A DNA stretch of 64,000 nt from Aplysia californica (Eukaryota > Mollusca > Gastropoda > Aplysiida > Aplysiidae): NCBI RefSeq assembly GCF_000002075.1, contig NW_004797291.1, positions 2,442,503-2,506,502 on the forward strand, written 5' to 3'. Below are positions 1 through 15,839 of the stretch, in pieces. Numbering within the stretch: position 1 is the stretch's first letter; each line of letters opens with the position of its first letter. The notes beneath the pieces were generated by a model that saw only the letters and a list, made by a program, of their open reading frames with translations, ran no database searches and had not been told where the DNA came from. The position numbers and the translations under genes were made by a program.

Positions 1-433
1 GGGGAGCAGCATTGACAAAGCGGATATGTATGAGTTAAACCGATAGTTAAAAAGAAAATGTGGGCAGAGAATAAAACTCTTTATAGAGCCAAGCAAGCTA
101 TTCTAAATCCCAGGGTTGGTGATTTTGTTTGTTTGATTTTTGAAATTATTTTTTTTTTAATCGATTTTAAACATTTTAATCTGATTTTTTAAAATTTAAA
201 TCAGATTTATTTTGCTTTATGTCTACACAGTTTGGATTTTTTTTGTGGCAAAAAGTATGTTCTTTTAGTGCAAAATGCATTGTCTTTATTTTAACAAATG
301 ATTAATTCAAGCAACCGCAAAAGGAAAGCATTAATCTGCTATACCAGTGAGCTATTCAAGGCTCCAGAAAAAAAAGAAGAAAATGTCAGTCTAAAGGGAA
401 GGGGGGTAATTATGCATAGATAAACTTGCATGA
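1..433. other. gene-free AT-rich stretch
   Basis: AT-rich sequence with T and A runs (about 146-200). No coding region or RNA gene is visible. It may be the decayed upstream part of the hAT fragment that begins at 434. Confidence 0.5.
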
Positions 434-625
434 GTCTTAGATGAGTCAATCTTGTCTTTCATTGAGTCACTTTTGACAGCTAAGGCATCATCAGCGGGAG
501 TAGAGAGGATATTTTCATCTTTTGGACTTGTGCAATCAAAGCTGAGAAATCGTTTAGGAAATGAAAAGGCCTCAGAACTTGTGTTTCTTTTCGAAACCGT
601 CAACCTCAAACAACTCAATTGGTAA
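434..625 (+). pseudogene. hAT transposase C-terminal fragment (dimerisation domain)
   Basis: A plus-strand frame open from 434 to the TAA at 623-625 encodes the end of a hAT transposase. The telling stretch is SSAGVERIFSSFGLVQSKLRN, the usual hAT C-terminal signature (small residues, then VERxFS, then KxRNRL), followed by a short tail. Only the last 60 or so residues remain; a TGA at 431-433 closes the frame upstream and no N-terminal part is recognisable. It is a DNA-transposon relic and not a host gene. Subfamily is uncertain. Confidence 0.75.
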
Positions 626-976
626 TTTCAACATGAACTAAATTGTTGGTTATTGTAATACTGTTAATATTGTATGAAAGTGATTTACTTTCAAAATTCC
701 TTCAGTTGCCATTTTGTTTGATGCCATAATATCTTAATTATTATTTGAAGGGACAACAGTCACTAACTTGAGCTGTATGGTTGCAAGTTTGACCTCATGG
801 AAGCCAAATTCGAAAAATGTGGCCCTTTCCCGTGCCATTTGGCCACCAAATATTTGGCTTGGCCACGACTTGGATTTAAAATTTTTGGTTTGGCCTCTTG
901 TGACATATTTTTTGGCCTCTTCCAGTTTTTATCACATTTATTACACTTTTCTTTTTATCACTTCAAAATTAATAAA

Positions 977-1208
977 AATGGTGAAATGGTGTTTTAACGC
1001 CCCTATCAACACTATTATTAGGTTATTTAAGGGGCGGGACCTCCAAGTTTAACGTCCGTCTCCGATAGGACCGAGCCAAGTGGGTAGTTCTTGTAAAGTG
1101 GCTTTCCCAAGGACACAATGTCGGATCGAGATGAGGCTCGAACCCCCGAACCCGCAATCTCACGATTACGAGTCCGGTAGCCAAACCACTAGGCTACCGA
1201 CGCCACGC
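977..1208 (-). mobile_element. tRNA-derived SINE
   Basis: Read on the minus strand, the element begins near 1208 with a tRNA-like head: an A-box-like GGTAGCCTAGTGGTT and a B box GGTTCGAGCC. A body follows containing TGTCCTTGGGAAAGCCACTTTAC, resembling the conserved central segment of Nin-DC-type SINEs. Near-identical flanks, CTTCAAAATTAA before and CTTCAAAATAA after, look like a target-site duplication. It is inserted in the hAT-like region. Confidence 0.7.
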
Positions 1209-1714
1209 TTCAAAATAAGAAAAGACTAATTTTATTTGGCTTCTGAAAGACCTAACTGGCAACCCTGTCGTTACCTTGTTCTACCAGAGTGCGCTTGGTG
1301 TTAAGGCCGTGACGGGTGCTCTAAAAAGTCAAGATTTGGGGCCAAATCGCATTTTTTGGGCACTTTTCAATCATGGCTGGCCCCAGAAATTCGTTTGGCC
1401 CTTTGGCCCTTTTTTGGCCCAATCTGAAATAGACTGGGTCAGTCGTACCTTATTTTGTCAATAAACATCTTTTTTATTTCAAAAAGATTTTTTTTCAGGT
1501 CAATAAGTTATTATTGCAAAGCAAATATGCTCATAATAATCTGCTTTACATAACATGCGCCTGGCAACGAAAAACCAAGTTTTCTCGTGGGTATTTTTTG
1601 GTACGTATTTTTGTAAGGCAGATAATCATCCTTTTGTTGGCCAAAATGGATCGTTACAGAGACGCTTCACTTTAACTTCTCAAATCAGCCCCCGTCTCTG
1701 ACGCCGAAGCATAG

Positions 1715-2029
1715 TACATACGGATCCCGCTTGTTGATTGGTCAGAAGTTGATGCATTTAAGAAAACTGGTGTACCATCAGACAGCATCCAATTTTGTAG
1801 AGGTGTCATGAAGACAAAAGGTTTTGAAAGCTTAGGCGCTTACGCCCTCAAATGTCCCATAGTATCAAGCAGCAATTCTGTTATCGAGAGGATCTTCTCA
1901 CTAGTCACAAGCACCAAGATCAAATCTCGCAACAAGATGGGGGTTGAGGGTTTGGAAGTAATAATCAGAATTAAGTCCCACCTGCAACAGAGGATTGCTG
2001 CAATGACTTTGTCGCCTCAAAAGAAATGA
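1715..2029 (+). pseudogene. hAT transposase C-terminal fragment
   Basis: The frame is open from 1715 (after a TAG at 1712-1714) to TGA at 2027-2029. It encodes about 104 residues that include SSSNSVIERIFSLVTSTK followed by KSRNKMGVEGLEVIIRIKSH, the conserved hAT dimerisation segment. The N-terminal zinc finger and catalytic core are not visible upstream. A second frame directly downstream (2030-2156) encodes an acidic Ser/Glu-rich tail that may be the original C terminus after a frameshift. Confidence 0.75.
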
Positions 2030-2156
2030 TAACCAACCACAATTCCAAAATCTTGTACCCGCCAAAGAAGGACAAAGGTGGTGAGGAAGGCAGTGAGGAA
2101 ATGCCTCCTGTCTTTTCTGCAAATGAAAAGCAGTCCGAGAGTGAAACAGAGCTGTA

Positions 2157-3539
2157 AATACATCCCCGTTTTGTTTAATTTATCAGCAACCATGATAGAA
2201 AAACTTGGATTGCAATCAACTTTATTTCATTTCTCACCTCACAGTCCTCACCACACTGTAAATTCGTTCCTCCAAAGCTTCATGTAACAATTTCTAGAAT
2301 TATATGAAGAAGACCTCGTGACAGCAACTTGGGGACTCCAATGATATTTTATTTCAAAGCACGACTTTTCGAGAAGAAGTAGGGAAGCGCACAACATTAG
2401 GCATACCGGTACGACAATAGCTGCTCAGATTGCTATTTGTTCACCCTGCCCCTACCTGACAAAACAGGGCTGACGACAGACGTAAAGACAAGAGAGTATA
2501 ACCTAATCGCTTGATTTGGAGACGGAAAGGATTGCTTTCATTACGTAAGTATTTTACTTTACTATGAATTTTTAGACTATTGTCTGTAAACCGATCTTAC
2601 AGTCACATCTAAAAGTCAAAGGCACATATAGATTGTAGATCACAAAACCATGTAGAGTCTATACTTGACCTAAACTTGGTTATATTATTAACAAGTTTTT
2701 TAACTTTTTGTTTAAGATGGTCAATTCCCAGATCCCTGCCTTATTCACAAATAAGATAGGACGACAATATATTTAATATAATATGTACTGCACTAAAACA
2801 AAAAAGTTGTAGTTTCGCGCATTTTGTAGACAAATTATAACATCTGGCCCTCAAAAATGTCTTGTTTAGCCCCTTTTTGGAACCAAACTGGCCCCACGTC
2901 CAAAAAAGGGGGTCAAGTTCGGTTGCAAGGCCGAAACCTAGGTAGACTTCCCAAATCGCTTCAATTTGTTTATTTTTTAAAATGTTTTTATAAATAATTA
3001 GACTTCATGCACTCATTTGTTCGTTTTTGATGTTTAGGAGCTCATTTTATAATGTAGTCTCCATAGTACATAGAGCCTTCTAGGTCATAACCGGCTTTAT
3101 AAATAATTTAAATTCGAACTTGAGGGCCCGATAGTAGCGATGCTAGGTGGCGTCGCAGTTTTTATCAAGTTTATCGAGTGAGGCATCAGTGGCTCTCTCC
3201 TTTCACAAAGTCGGGCTCGCAAGACACGGACGGTGACGTCGCTTACGTGTTTGGTTTTGAGGTGGAAGTGGGGGGGGGGGGGGGGGGGGGGGGGCGCTCG
3301 GCTCTGTCTAGACTTTCCATAATAGTTAAAATTCTATTGGTTACAAATCCTGATACAATAACAATTTGGCCTAGCGGCCAATGGGCGAACACTTGGAACA
3401 GTGTTGCCTTTGTTCCAACAGTCGCACATCAATTAGTATAGTATTAGTAGCCTACATCTATCTCTCATCCAGTCTTTCTTTCATCTGACTTGACATCAAT
3501 CAGCAGCCCATCTCTCATCGAATCTTTCTTTCATTTGAC
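2157..3539. other. gene-free stretch with a poly-G run
   Basis: No supported gene. The stretch holds the GGCC-rich end of the hAT-like region (to about 2945), AT-rich filler, and an uninterrupted run of about 24 G at 3270-3294. Confidence 0.5.
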
Positions 3540-3559
3540 TTGACTGATTACCTACAATT

Positions 3560-4162
3560 ATGGCACCTGCTCACAAAAGTATCGTGCGGTCATTTTTTTT
3601 CCGCTAAAGGAGGCATTGCTACATGCAACGTGTGTCAAGCCAACCTGAAATATAAAACCAGCACCTCATCTCCTCTTACTCATGTAAAAAGCAGGCATCC
3701 CATTCAACTAGGTGAAGTCCAGAGCAAAAAGAGGAAAGAATTCACAGCGCCCTCAGATGTTTACAATGTTGTAGAATTAGACGTGCTTTCTTCCTCAGCA
3801 GCATTAGCAGAAGCAAAACCAACAACCCAAGCTCCTAACAAACTTTTGGTTCAGCCTACTCTTCCTGCAGCTGTCGAGAGTCGGAAAATTTATGATGTGT
3901 CATCCCCTTGACGCCAAGAGCTAGACAGAATCCTTCTAGAGATGATTACAACTGATTTACAACCTTTTTCAGTTGTTGATGACATACAGTTTCAGAGATA
4001 TTCAAAAGCTCTTGATCCACTTCCCAGAGGCACAAAACTGAGCACCAACCTATTACCAGACTGTTACAATGAAGAGAAGAAGAACCGGGATACATGACAG
4101 TGACTGCACATTTTATTTCTAATGAATGGAAAATGAAGCCTCATGTTCTAGAAACCTCCAGG
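3560..4162 (+). pseudogene. BED-zinc-finger hAT transposase fragment
   Basis: A BED finger is visible (ATCNVCQANLKYK, then a TH..K.RH ending), with a likely original start ATG at 3560. It is followed by the hAT N-terminal core beginning ELDRILLEMITTDLQPFSVV. A frameshift in the T run near 3592-3600 separates the ATG frame from the finger, and a TGA at about 3909 interrupts the core. Around 4095-4160 another frame gives MTVTAHFISNEWKMK, a downstream hAT motif, so sequence between is missing. It is a dead DNA transposon fragment. Confidence 0.75.
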
Positions 4163-4166
4163 AATT

Positions 4167-4583
4167 TTGGATAATGATATGTGCTTGTTTGCGCGTTTTA
4201 AAAAAATTTTCCATGGGTACGCAAATCTCCTGATGGACAAGAGACCGATGTTACCAAAGAAATCCGGTCTAAAAAAACATGAACGTTCGGGTGAACATAA
4301 AACAGCAGTACAGCACAATCAGGCGAAATTGAACGTTAAAAAAACTCCTAGAGAAAAAAGTAAAGGACCATCCCAAAACGAAATGGAGAAGGATATCAAA
4401 TTTTCTTTATTCGTAGTGTGCTATACAGCTATAAAAACTGTGGGTCATTTCACAGACATAATAAACGAGATTGGAGAATTCACCACAGGCAAACTCTGCC
4501 TTCGTGGAACAAAACGTACTTGTCTAATAAATATTGTTATTTCTCCAGCCTTAAAAATTGAATTGAAAAAATATATATCACAC
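4167..4583 (+). pseudogene. second hAT-type transposase fragment
   Basis: This reading frame differs from the BED element beside it. It contains GLKKHERSGEHKTA, like the end of a TTF-type zinc finger of another hAT group, then FTDIINEIGEFTTG and a cysteine-containing TKRTCLINIVISPALK segment like the core of those transposases. It stops matching near 4580 where a LINE tail begins. Subfamily call is from motif memory only. Confidence 0.5.
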
Positions 4584-4585
4584 GC

Positions 4586-4800
4586 ATGGCACCTAACCAG
4601 CTTGCCAGTAAAGCCTACTACAGGAAAGTATCAGGGTACAAGGCAAGAGGAAGACCAATAAAGACCTGGATCCAGGGTGCGAAGGATACCCTGAGAACAT
4701 ACAATATCCCAACCAGCCAGGCCACCAAACTTGCTAGAGACAGGAAGCTCTTTCTCCCCTCGACGCCCTAGAGGTACAAGAAGACTGATAAAGTAAAGTA
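4586..4800 (+). mobile_element. LINE 3' fragment
   Basis: The frame 4586-4771 encodes a typical LINE ORF2 C terminus: KARGRPIKTWIQGAKDTLR followed by ATKLARDRK. It ends with a stop and a short GATAAAGTAAAGTAAA tail. It is strongly 5'-truncated and sits between a hAT fragment and a piggyBac fragment. Confidence 0.6.
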
Positions 4801-4802
4801 AA

Positions 4803-5340
4803 AACAGATTCTGATGATAGCAGCGATGAGGTAGACCCCGATCAGCAATCAACCTCAAAAGGGAAGACTGACAGACGCCCCACTTGGAGACAACGCCAAC
4901 CTGTGAGGTCCAAAAATTGGTACCAGCGGACCCTCTGGCACCTGCCCGACACTGCCCTCATGCAAGGATGGCTGCTCTACTAGAGGCATGCAGAGGCTTT
5001 TGGAAGCAGCAAGAAGGAGCTGCTATATCTTCTTGGCTTCAAGAATAGTGTCGCTAGGAGCCTCACCAGCGAGAGAAAGGTGGTGGCCGAAACAAAGCAT
5101 GGCCGTCCGTCCTGTTCTGTTGACACCCTGTTGGCAGCCAAATCGAAGAGAAGACCGATGGCTCCTCTCCCTGACCATGCTATCCTCACTGACTCGGCAG
5201 GACACAGGCCCGTGTTTGGGCCCAATAAAAGACGTTGCAAGTATCCAGCATGCAAGGGCACTCCAAAAGTAGAGAAGTGCAACACCTACTTCTGCTTCAC
5301 TCTTTCAAGCAACTGCTTCAAAAACGTTCATGAGAACTGA
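4803..5340 (+). pseudogene. piggyBac transposase relic, internally deleted
   Basis: One plus frame gives an acidic Ser/Asp N-terminal-like segment (TDSDDSSDEVD), then the late piggyBac motif LPDTALMQGWLLY, a further segment ending in KHGRP, and the cysteine-rich C-terminal finger (RRCKYPAC, then EKCNTYFC, then NCFKNVH). An in-frame TAG at 4981-4983 interrupts it. The family's catalytic aspartates, normally between the acidic region and the LPDTAL motif, are absent, so it is internally deleted. It lies directly downstream of the MRM2 3' end, in opposite orientation. Confidence 0.75.
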
Positions 5341-5880
5341 ACATGAGAGTGTTTTGCCTTTTTTAAATGTGAATTCCTTTTTAAGTAGGCCTTATGGTAA
5401 ATTACATGTTTTTGCAAATGAATCATGAAAACTACCAGTATTTCTTTCTTTCCTATCTGGTGTTAAACTTTAGCCTTAGGTGTATGGTGTTGCACTCGGG
5501 CAACATACCAATGTTATGTAACAATAGTCAAAATATTTTGAAACAGCTTTATAAGAATGCATTTCCTTTATCCTCAAGACAAAATTAATGCACAGTAAAC
5601 ATTCTTCTATCTTGAAAATAATAATTCATGCAATATAGAGTCAAGATGTAAAAAACAGCCTCTATACTTTTATTTGTATTAGTTTGGAAAGTTCCTGATA
5701 CCTTTAAAGTTGATTAAAAGTTTATCTTGGTTTTGAGATTAATGACTTTGTTCAAAATTATGTGTGAATGCCACGTCAGTTACAATGGAATTGCCCACAA
5801 TCCATTGATGAAAAAGTCAGATCCATGAAATTCATTCAGTTTTCAAGTCTTGGAAGAGCAGAAATCAAAAGGAACTTTCG
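5341..5880. other. MRM2 3' flank
   Basis: AT-rich stretch without a gene. It should contain the MRM2 3' UTR, which reads leftward. Confidence 0.5.
5669..5674 (-). terminator. candidate MRM2 polyadenylation signal
   Basis: TTTATT on the plus strand is AATAAA on the minus strand, about 207 bp past the MRM2 stop. AT-rich sequence makes chance matches common. Confidence 0.35.
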
Positions 5881-9892
<4,012 letters not shown>

Positions 9893-10349
9893 TTAGGCCT
9901 AAAATGAAAATTTTACCCCAAAATCCCCCCCAAAACACAATAATAATTAGGTATTTGCTGGTTTGATTACTTTTTTCAAATTCAGACAATTGATAAAGGC
10001 TAGATCTATTTCTATTATTTGACTTCGTGGAAGAAATAATAATGTTTATCAGCCAAATATTATTATTTAAGAAAAATCTGGAATATTAGGTTTTTCGGGA
10101 ATTTCCGCTTCGCTCTTCTTGATCTGGGAGACTTTTTGGTCCACGCCACCGATAAATAAGAGTTACCGGTCTTCCTTATCAACTTTCACTCTTCTCTCAC
10201 TCACACTCACCTCGTCCGTTATGATGCTCTTTGCGTGTTACTGTAATCGTTTTTTATTAATTCTCATCTTTTGATCAACTGACAGGCAAACTTGACAAGT
10301 GCCATCCAAACAGAAGCCAAGTCAACCTAGGCAGGAGTGGTGAGACCTC

Positions 10350-10642
10350 GTCTTAGAGTCTAGATCTAGAATCTAGATCTACGCGACTTACGTTTCGAAA
10401 GTCCTCCCCGAAAAGTACTTTTCACTTTGACCTTTTCTTTGGTAACGGTCCTCACATGGGTTCTTTAATCTAAATGTGTCCTCATCCCTGTTGGCTCACT
10501 CTAATCAAACAAAATATTAATTATTTGGCTGGACAGGTGGTTTTTCAGAACTCAGTCAGCCAAAAGCAGACAGAATGTCACAGATCAGTCTACGGCACGG
10601 CATAATATAGATCTAGATCTAGATCTATGTCTAGATCTAATA
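10350..10642. repeat. AGATCT/CTAGATCTAG palindromic clusters
   Basis: Dense overlapping AGATCT and TCTAGA words occur at 10358-10382 and 10606-10640. The same words recur across the window (14895-14930, 26640-26665, 27170-27225, 35900-35975, 57030-57250, 58858-58905, 59180-59250). Confidence 0.75.
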
Positions 10643-11138
10643 TGATAATATAACGAAGTGACTTGAGTCCAATTAAGACAAAATTATATTCGGACTCTGA
10701 AATGAGTCCAGTATGACATCCGTTCCGACTTCCGACCCTTGTTCCTAAATATTGCCAGCATTTAATTTACAAAGTGACTATTTCTCAGAACGCTCGGGAA
10801 AATAAAGTTGAACTCTATTTCTCCCAACGGTTTCTGATCTCAAGATTTTTTGGTTATTTGCGAGATCCTTTCATTCTGCCATTTTGCAAGGACTGAGAGG
10901 AAGCATTTTTTACATGGAATTCAATTTAAGAGCTAGAGATTTGTAAATGTCTGAATATTCAGATACTTCAGTTGTGGTTGGGGCAGCGTTGGGACTACTT
11001 CATTTGAAAGTACCTTCAAAAGGTACTGCGAGAAAACAAGACTGCTCGACCTTGGCAGTAACCTATTTTGTATTTAGTCACCCAGCAAAAACTAAAATCC
11101 TTCTTGTAAAAAAAAAATTGCTCCACGCTCTCCCCCCC

Positions 11139-11222
11139 CCCCCCCCCCCACCTCTCCCCACCCCCCGTTCACACCTTACACACACACATGTACACTCACA
11201 CACTCACACACACACACACACA
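11139..11222. repeat. poly-C run followed by CA microsatellite
   Basis: A C-rich tract with about 18 consecutive C is followed by short CACACA repeats up to about 11222. A frame read across it is low-complexity and not a gene. Confidence 0.85.
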
Positions 11223-11337
11223 TGGGCTGCTCCGTTCCCTTATTATCAAGAAAGAGAAGTAAAGTTTAAGTTCATTTTCCTGAACGTTCGGAGAAATAGA
11301 GCCGCCTTTTTTTAATAGAAAAAAATGTTCGATTATA

Positions 11338-12389
11338 CAGTAGTCTCAGCCTAAACGCACGGTGCTAGGAAGGGCTCTTAGCGTGTGTTATACGGATCGT
11401 GTGTTCACATAAATCTTTGCTAAGGGAGGAAGGGACGCTGTAATTTCATTGCCTTGATATTCTAGGGACCTCCACTTGGGGTGGCGGTCACTTTTGCCGA
11501 TAATGTGACGACACGTGACTGTTTTGTAAAAGATTCTCCGACTACGGTTAGGCAAAGACATTGAATGGTGGGGAAGGAGGGTGGGGGGGAGAAAGACAGA
11601 CTCAATGTAATGAATATGCACTATAAAATGTCGGGAACAGATAGCTAAGAGGAAACTGTTGGAGATAGTCCTAGAGACAACGGCTCAGCCACGTGGCTTT
11701 TCAAGCGACCACGCCAACCGTAAATTCATGGACAGCATCAAAATCAATATCATAGATCTCTACATTCAGAGAAACATTTCTCTTGTGATTCATTTAACAA
11801 GTATGTATAAGAATATAAGTTCTTTGAGTGCAGCTGATTAGGCTTACTTGGCTAATCTTAAATCCTATAGAGGCCTGTCTAGTGTTTTACAACATTCACG
11901 CGTGTTGCACATCAGGCCGAGGTCTTAACTAAACATTACATGCAGTCACCCAAACACCAGTCAAAAACCTTCTCTCAAAGATGCATTTCCAACAACCAAT
12001 CAAAAAACTGTTCAGTCCCCCAACCCCCTCCCCCCCCCTAACATTTCACCGATCAGCCATTGACCGAGACCTAGAGCTATATGTGTCTTTGGAAGGTTGG
12101 GTGTGAAAACGTTGTCCATCGCTCTCTTTGTTCGGCGTGAGGGACAGTTCTCCAAATATCCAGTTGTGTAAGCTTGTCTTATATGCAAGCTGTGCAGGTT
12201 GTAGAGAAAATTTCCCCTTGTCAAGCTTTACCTGTCGGCGTGTTTCGCGTATCGGAGCATGCATTTAGAGGAGTGACCGTGCGTTTATACGTCTAAATTA
12301 TATTATAGTAAAAGATCCGTCAGATGACAAAAGCGTGCGTTTGAGCGGAACATGCTTTTGTATGGTGTGCGTTTAGGCAGAGACTACTG
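11338..12389 (+). mobile_element. MITE family B (CAGTAGTCTC), copy 1
   Basis: 1,052 bp. The left end is CAGTAGTCTCAGCCTAAACG; the right end is its inverted form, GTTTAGGCAGAGACTACTG. TA is duplicated on both sides (11336-11337 and 12390-12391), as in the Tc1/mariner superfamily. It encodes no transposase. Copies: 30128-30998 (same orientation) and 33612-34653 (inverted). Confidence 0.9.
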
Positions 12390-12391
12390 TA

Positions 12392-13291
12392 ATGATAACA
12401 GTCGAGATGTGAGCTTTAACTCATTCGCTTCTCCGAGCCGTGGGCAACGGCGTGGCGAAAGTGTCTACTGTACGCCAAGCCGCCCCCGGCGGCTCGAGAA
12501 TCAACCTATAATTCTAGCTTTGATTTTATTCTAATCGACATATCCATGTTAAAATAAAGGTTATAATATAACTATAACATTGACTTCCGGGTCAAGCATT
12601 TCTACAGAAAATCGGAAGTTTAGATTCAGTTTTGAAACGCGATTTCGTACTTTATGCGACTTTGTTTTATTGCGATGCCCAAATTATAGCCCAGACACCA
12701 GTCTAAGTACTTTTATACAATAAAATGTATCATTATTTTTCTCACTAAAGAAATGTAGGACTCTTCTTTATAATATTGATACTTTTGGACTCAAATTGCC
12801 AATGCACTTTTAAGAGAAATCAATATTTTTGAGTGCTAGATCTAGTTCTAGATTCAAATTGTCAAAATGTTTTTTTTCTTCCCAAAATGACTACTTTTTC
12901 GTGAAATTACACAAAAAGTACCACTCAAGACATGTATAGGTTTAGTCCAAATGCAATTCTGAATAATTCCATGTAAGATACGAGTGGTTTTTTCTGTTTG
13001 TGATCCTTTTTTCAAAAAAAATATTTTTTTTAAATTTTCAATATCGGATGTTATGATCAAAATGTACAAATTTATATAATGGAATGTATGTAAATAACTG
13101 TAAATTTCCTGTTCTGTATTCTCATTTATGGTTATTTTGATGTATCATTTGACTTGGTGCAAACATATTTTTTGAGTTTCACCAAAGATTATTAATTTTT
13201 TATTTTCAAATTTTTTCAGCATCCAATCAAAATTGTGTTACATTATCGCCTCTTACAGGATGTATTCTACAAACCATACTGAAAATTTTAG
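12392..13291. other. gene-free stretch
   Basis: AT-rich, non-coding; nothing recognisable. Confidence 0.5.
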
Positions 13292-13293
13292 TA

Positions 13294-13745
13294 CAGTCTG
13301 TGCCGGCTATAAGCACGCCAGCCTTAAGCACGTTTCAGACTCAAGCACGCTAAACGGCTCTTACCGAATTTTTGCTATATAAATTACACGCCTATAAGCA
13401 CGGTAACTTCAGCTTCAAGCACGCTTCATTTACAAGGCAGTCAATATTTTCATGTTGACCCATCAAAGTTCGAACACAGTTTACACCGCAACAGTGGAGT
13501 GTGTCAAGAGAAACACAAAGAACGCAAGTGATGGACACACACACTCGCACGGGCGGAGAGGAAGGCAGAGAGATGCACACAGCCGTTCGCGCGGACATAG
13601 GATCTAGCCTAGACCTAGGGCAAAGCTACACACGATCCCCCCCCAAAAAAAGAGAGTCGGGGAGATGAGAAAGGGAGGCTGGCTGCGATTTCCACTTTGA
13701 CCCTCGCTACCCATTAATCCTGATTGTGTATCACGCGCGAGGTGG
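13294..13745 (+). mobile_element. TIR element left end (CAGTCTGTGCCGGC), cut by assembly gap
   Basis: It starts TA-CAGTCTGTGCCGGC, followed by several copies of the word TAAGCACG/CAAGCACG, a pattern like other CAGT-ended elements here. The right end is not seen; the element runs into the gap at 13746. Confidence 0.5.
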
Positions 13746-14285
13746 NNNNNNNNNNNNNNNNNNNNNNNNNNNNNNNNNNNNNNNNNNNNNNNNNNNNNNN
13801 NNNNNNNNNNNNNNNNNNNNNNNNNNNNNNNNNNNNNNNNNNNNNNNNNNNNNNNNNNNNNNNNNNNNNNNNNNNNNNNNNNNNNNNNNNNNNNNNNNNN
13901 NNNNNNNNNNNNNNNNNNNNNNNNNNNNNNNNNNNNNNNNNNNNNNNNNNNNNNNNNNNNNNNNNNNNNNNNNNNNNNNNNNNNNNNNNNNNNNNNNNNN
14001 NNNNNNNNNNNNNNNNNNNNNNNNNNNNNNNNNNNNNNNNNNNNNNNNNNNNNNNNNNNNNNNNNNNNNNNNNNNNNNNNNNNNNNNNNNNNNNNNNNNN
14101 NNNNNNNNNNNNNNNNNNNNNNNNNNNNNNNNNNNNNNNNNNNNNNNNNNNNNNNNNNNNNNNNNNNNNNNNNNNNNNNNNNNNNNNNNNNNNNNNNNNN
14201 NNNNNNNNNNNNNNNNNNNNNNNNNNNNNNNNNNNNNNNNNNNNNNNNNNNNNNNNNNNNNNNNNNNNNNNNNNNNNNNNNNNNN
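13746..14285. other. assembly gap (540 N)
   Basis: Unknown bases; any frame across it is meaningless. Confidence 1.
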
Positions 14286-15839
14286 CGCATCGTCAGTATG
14301 AACAGAACAACCAAGTTGATTTGACCTTTCCGGGGCAAAGTTAATTATGTGAACCAATGAGATTGCGCGTAGCGATCTTGTACTCTCGGCTTGTTGGGGG
14401 AAGAGGTTTTGGGGAGAACGCCACGGCTGTCGATTTTGCCCGATGTGATTTTAAAAAAAATTAATTACAGAAAAACTATGTGACTCACAACAAAACATGT
14501 GGAAAGACAAATGGTGGTGGAAGTAATGATGATGCTGTAGGCAAGTGGTGGTGGAAAACCCTGAGTTGTCGGTTACAGTGTACTTCAGTATACTGCCTTT
14601 GAGCAATGAGAGTGCAGTCTTTTGACTTTTGACACAATTAGTAATTACACAGTCCTAGTAGGTAATTTTAGTTCTAATTCTGGTTTTACGTAAAATCCCC
14701 TGACAACAGTTATATTATGTAACCTCCTTAAACTCACATAAACTCACTTGAAGCGGAGTCCGAATAAATAAAACATTTTTTCAGACCGGAGTCCAAATAG
14801 ATAAAACTCATATTCGGACTCAAGTCTGAATAGATAAAAAATCTAATTGGACTCAAGTCCGAATAGAGCTGGCCTTTATTTAGTAGACTGGGTAGATCTA
14901 GATATATATATATTTAATAGATCTAGACTCTAGGCTTTTTCTTTTCTTTTCTTTCATTGTATGCGGAGCGGTAAATTTTTACTTTCACTCCCGCACACAG
15001 ATGCACTGCTTTGGTCAAATTGCAGTATTTTTCGCTGCAGATCACACATGATAATATAGCCACTAAAACTGTCGCAAATCAATTATTTTCAAAAAGCATT
15101 TCAAAACTGACTACAAAACGTCAAATTGTGGGTAACTTAAAACTTCCAAATTTTATGCCCCCCTGAAACACCCTGATTTGTCCAAAGCACGGAAATACTT
15201 CACAATGAGGCTTATTGTGATATAGTTCCATTAAAATTAAAATTAAAAATAATCAAATATTTTACAAAATTAAAATTTGCAACTGAAATGAAGTCGATAT
15301 TTGTGTTCAGTGCATCAATATAATAATAGTAGAAAATGGACACATAGTAGCTATGTGTGAAACGAGAGGAAAAGTAAAAGAATACCCACTGAACTTTCAG
15401 TCTAGCACTGTGTTTTCTTAGCTCTAGACCTAAATCACATAAAAGTTAACAAATTTTAATTGAAATTTAATGGATCAAGTTCCTGTGACATTAGGAGGGA
15501 AGCTCTCTCACATTGAGAGGTCTTACCGCCCTTAGACTTTGTCTTCTGATTAATCTGGCTGTTGTCCTTCTGTTGTGAAAGGAATAGGATAGAATCTAAC
15601 ATTTTGATACTTCTTTTGGAGCTACTATGTAACTCTCATGTTGTAGATGACAGAATCTTGACTGCTCAATGTAAGACAAGTCTCCTTTATGTCTGTTTTC
15701 AGAACAGCATCCGGTTTGACGGTTTCTTAAAAGCAGTCAATATGTCTCTCTTTATGACTTAAAAATGTTATAGCGCACAAGCTCCATAGCTTTGTCAGTT
15801 TCTCATCATGATTTTCATCAGGTCTCCCAGCTGGTTACC
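14286..15839. other. intergenic region upstream of the flavin-reductase-like gene
   Basis: No gene seen. It contains a minisatellite (14751-14868) and AGATCT words. The 5' UTR and promoter of the downstream gene should lie near its right end; an in-frame TAG at 15771-15773 closes the coding frame upstream of the start ATG. Confidence 0.5.
14751..14868. repeat. degenerate minisatellite, unit about 35 bp
   Basis: About three to four diverged copies of a unit around GGAGTCCGAATAGATAAAA, with the related ATTCGGACTCAAGTC inside. A similar word (ATTCGGACTC) occurs alone near 10690. Confidence 0.65.

Larger units (their letters stand above)
770..2945 (+). mobile_element. degraded hAT-like region with TTTGGCC-rich flanks
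   Basis: The two flanks share unusual GGCC-rich composition (790-930, 1320-1430 and 2840-2935 are full of TTTGGCC/TTGGCC), and related words (GGTTGCAAG with GTTTGACC or GTCAAGTT) occur near both ends. A hAT transposase C terminus (1715-2029) lies between them and a SINE (977-1208) is inserted. I infer one old, decayed hAT-type element. The exact ends and terminal repeats cannot be fixed by eye. Confidence 0.4.

Noticed and set aside
13604-14357. Long open frames across the first gap
   Set aside because: Almost entirely unknown bases.
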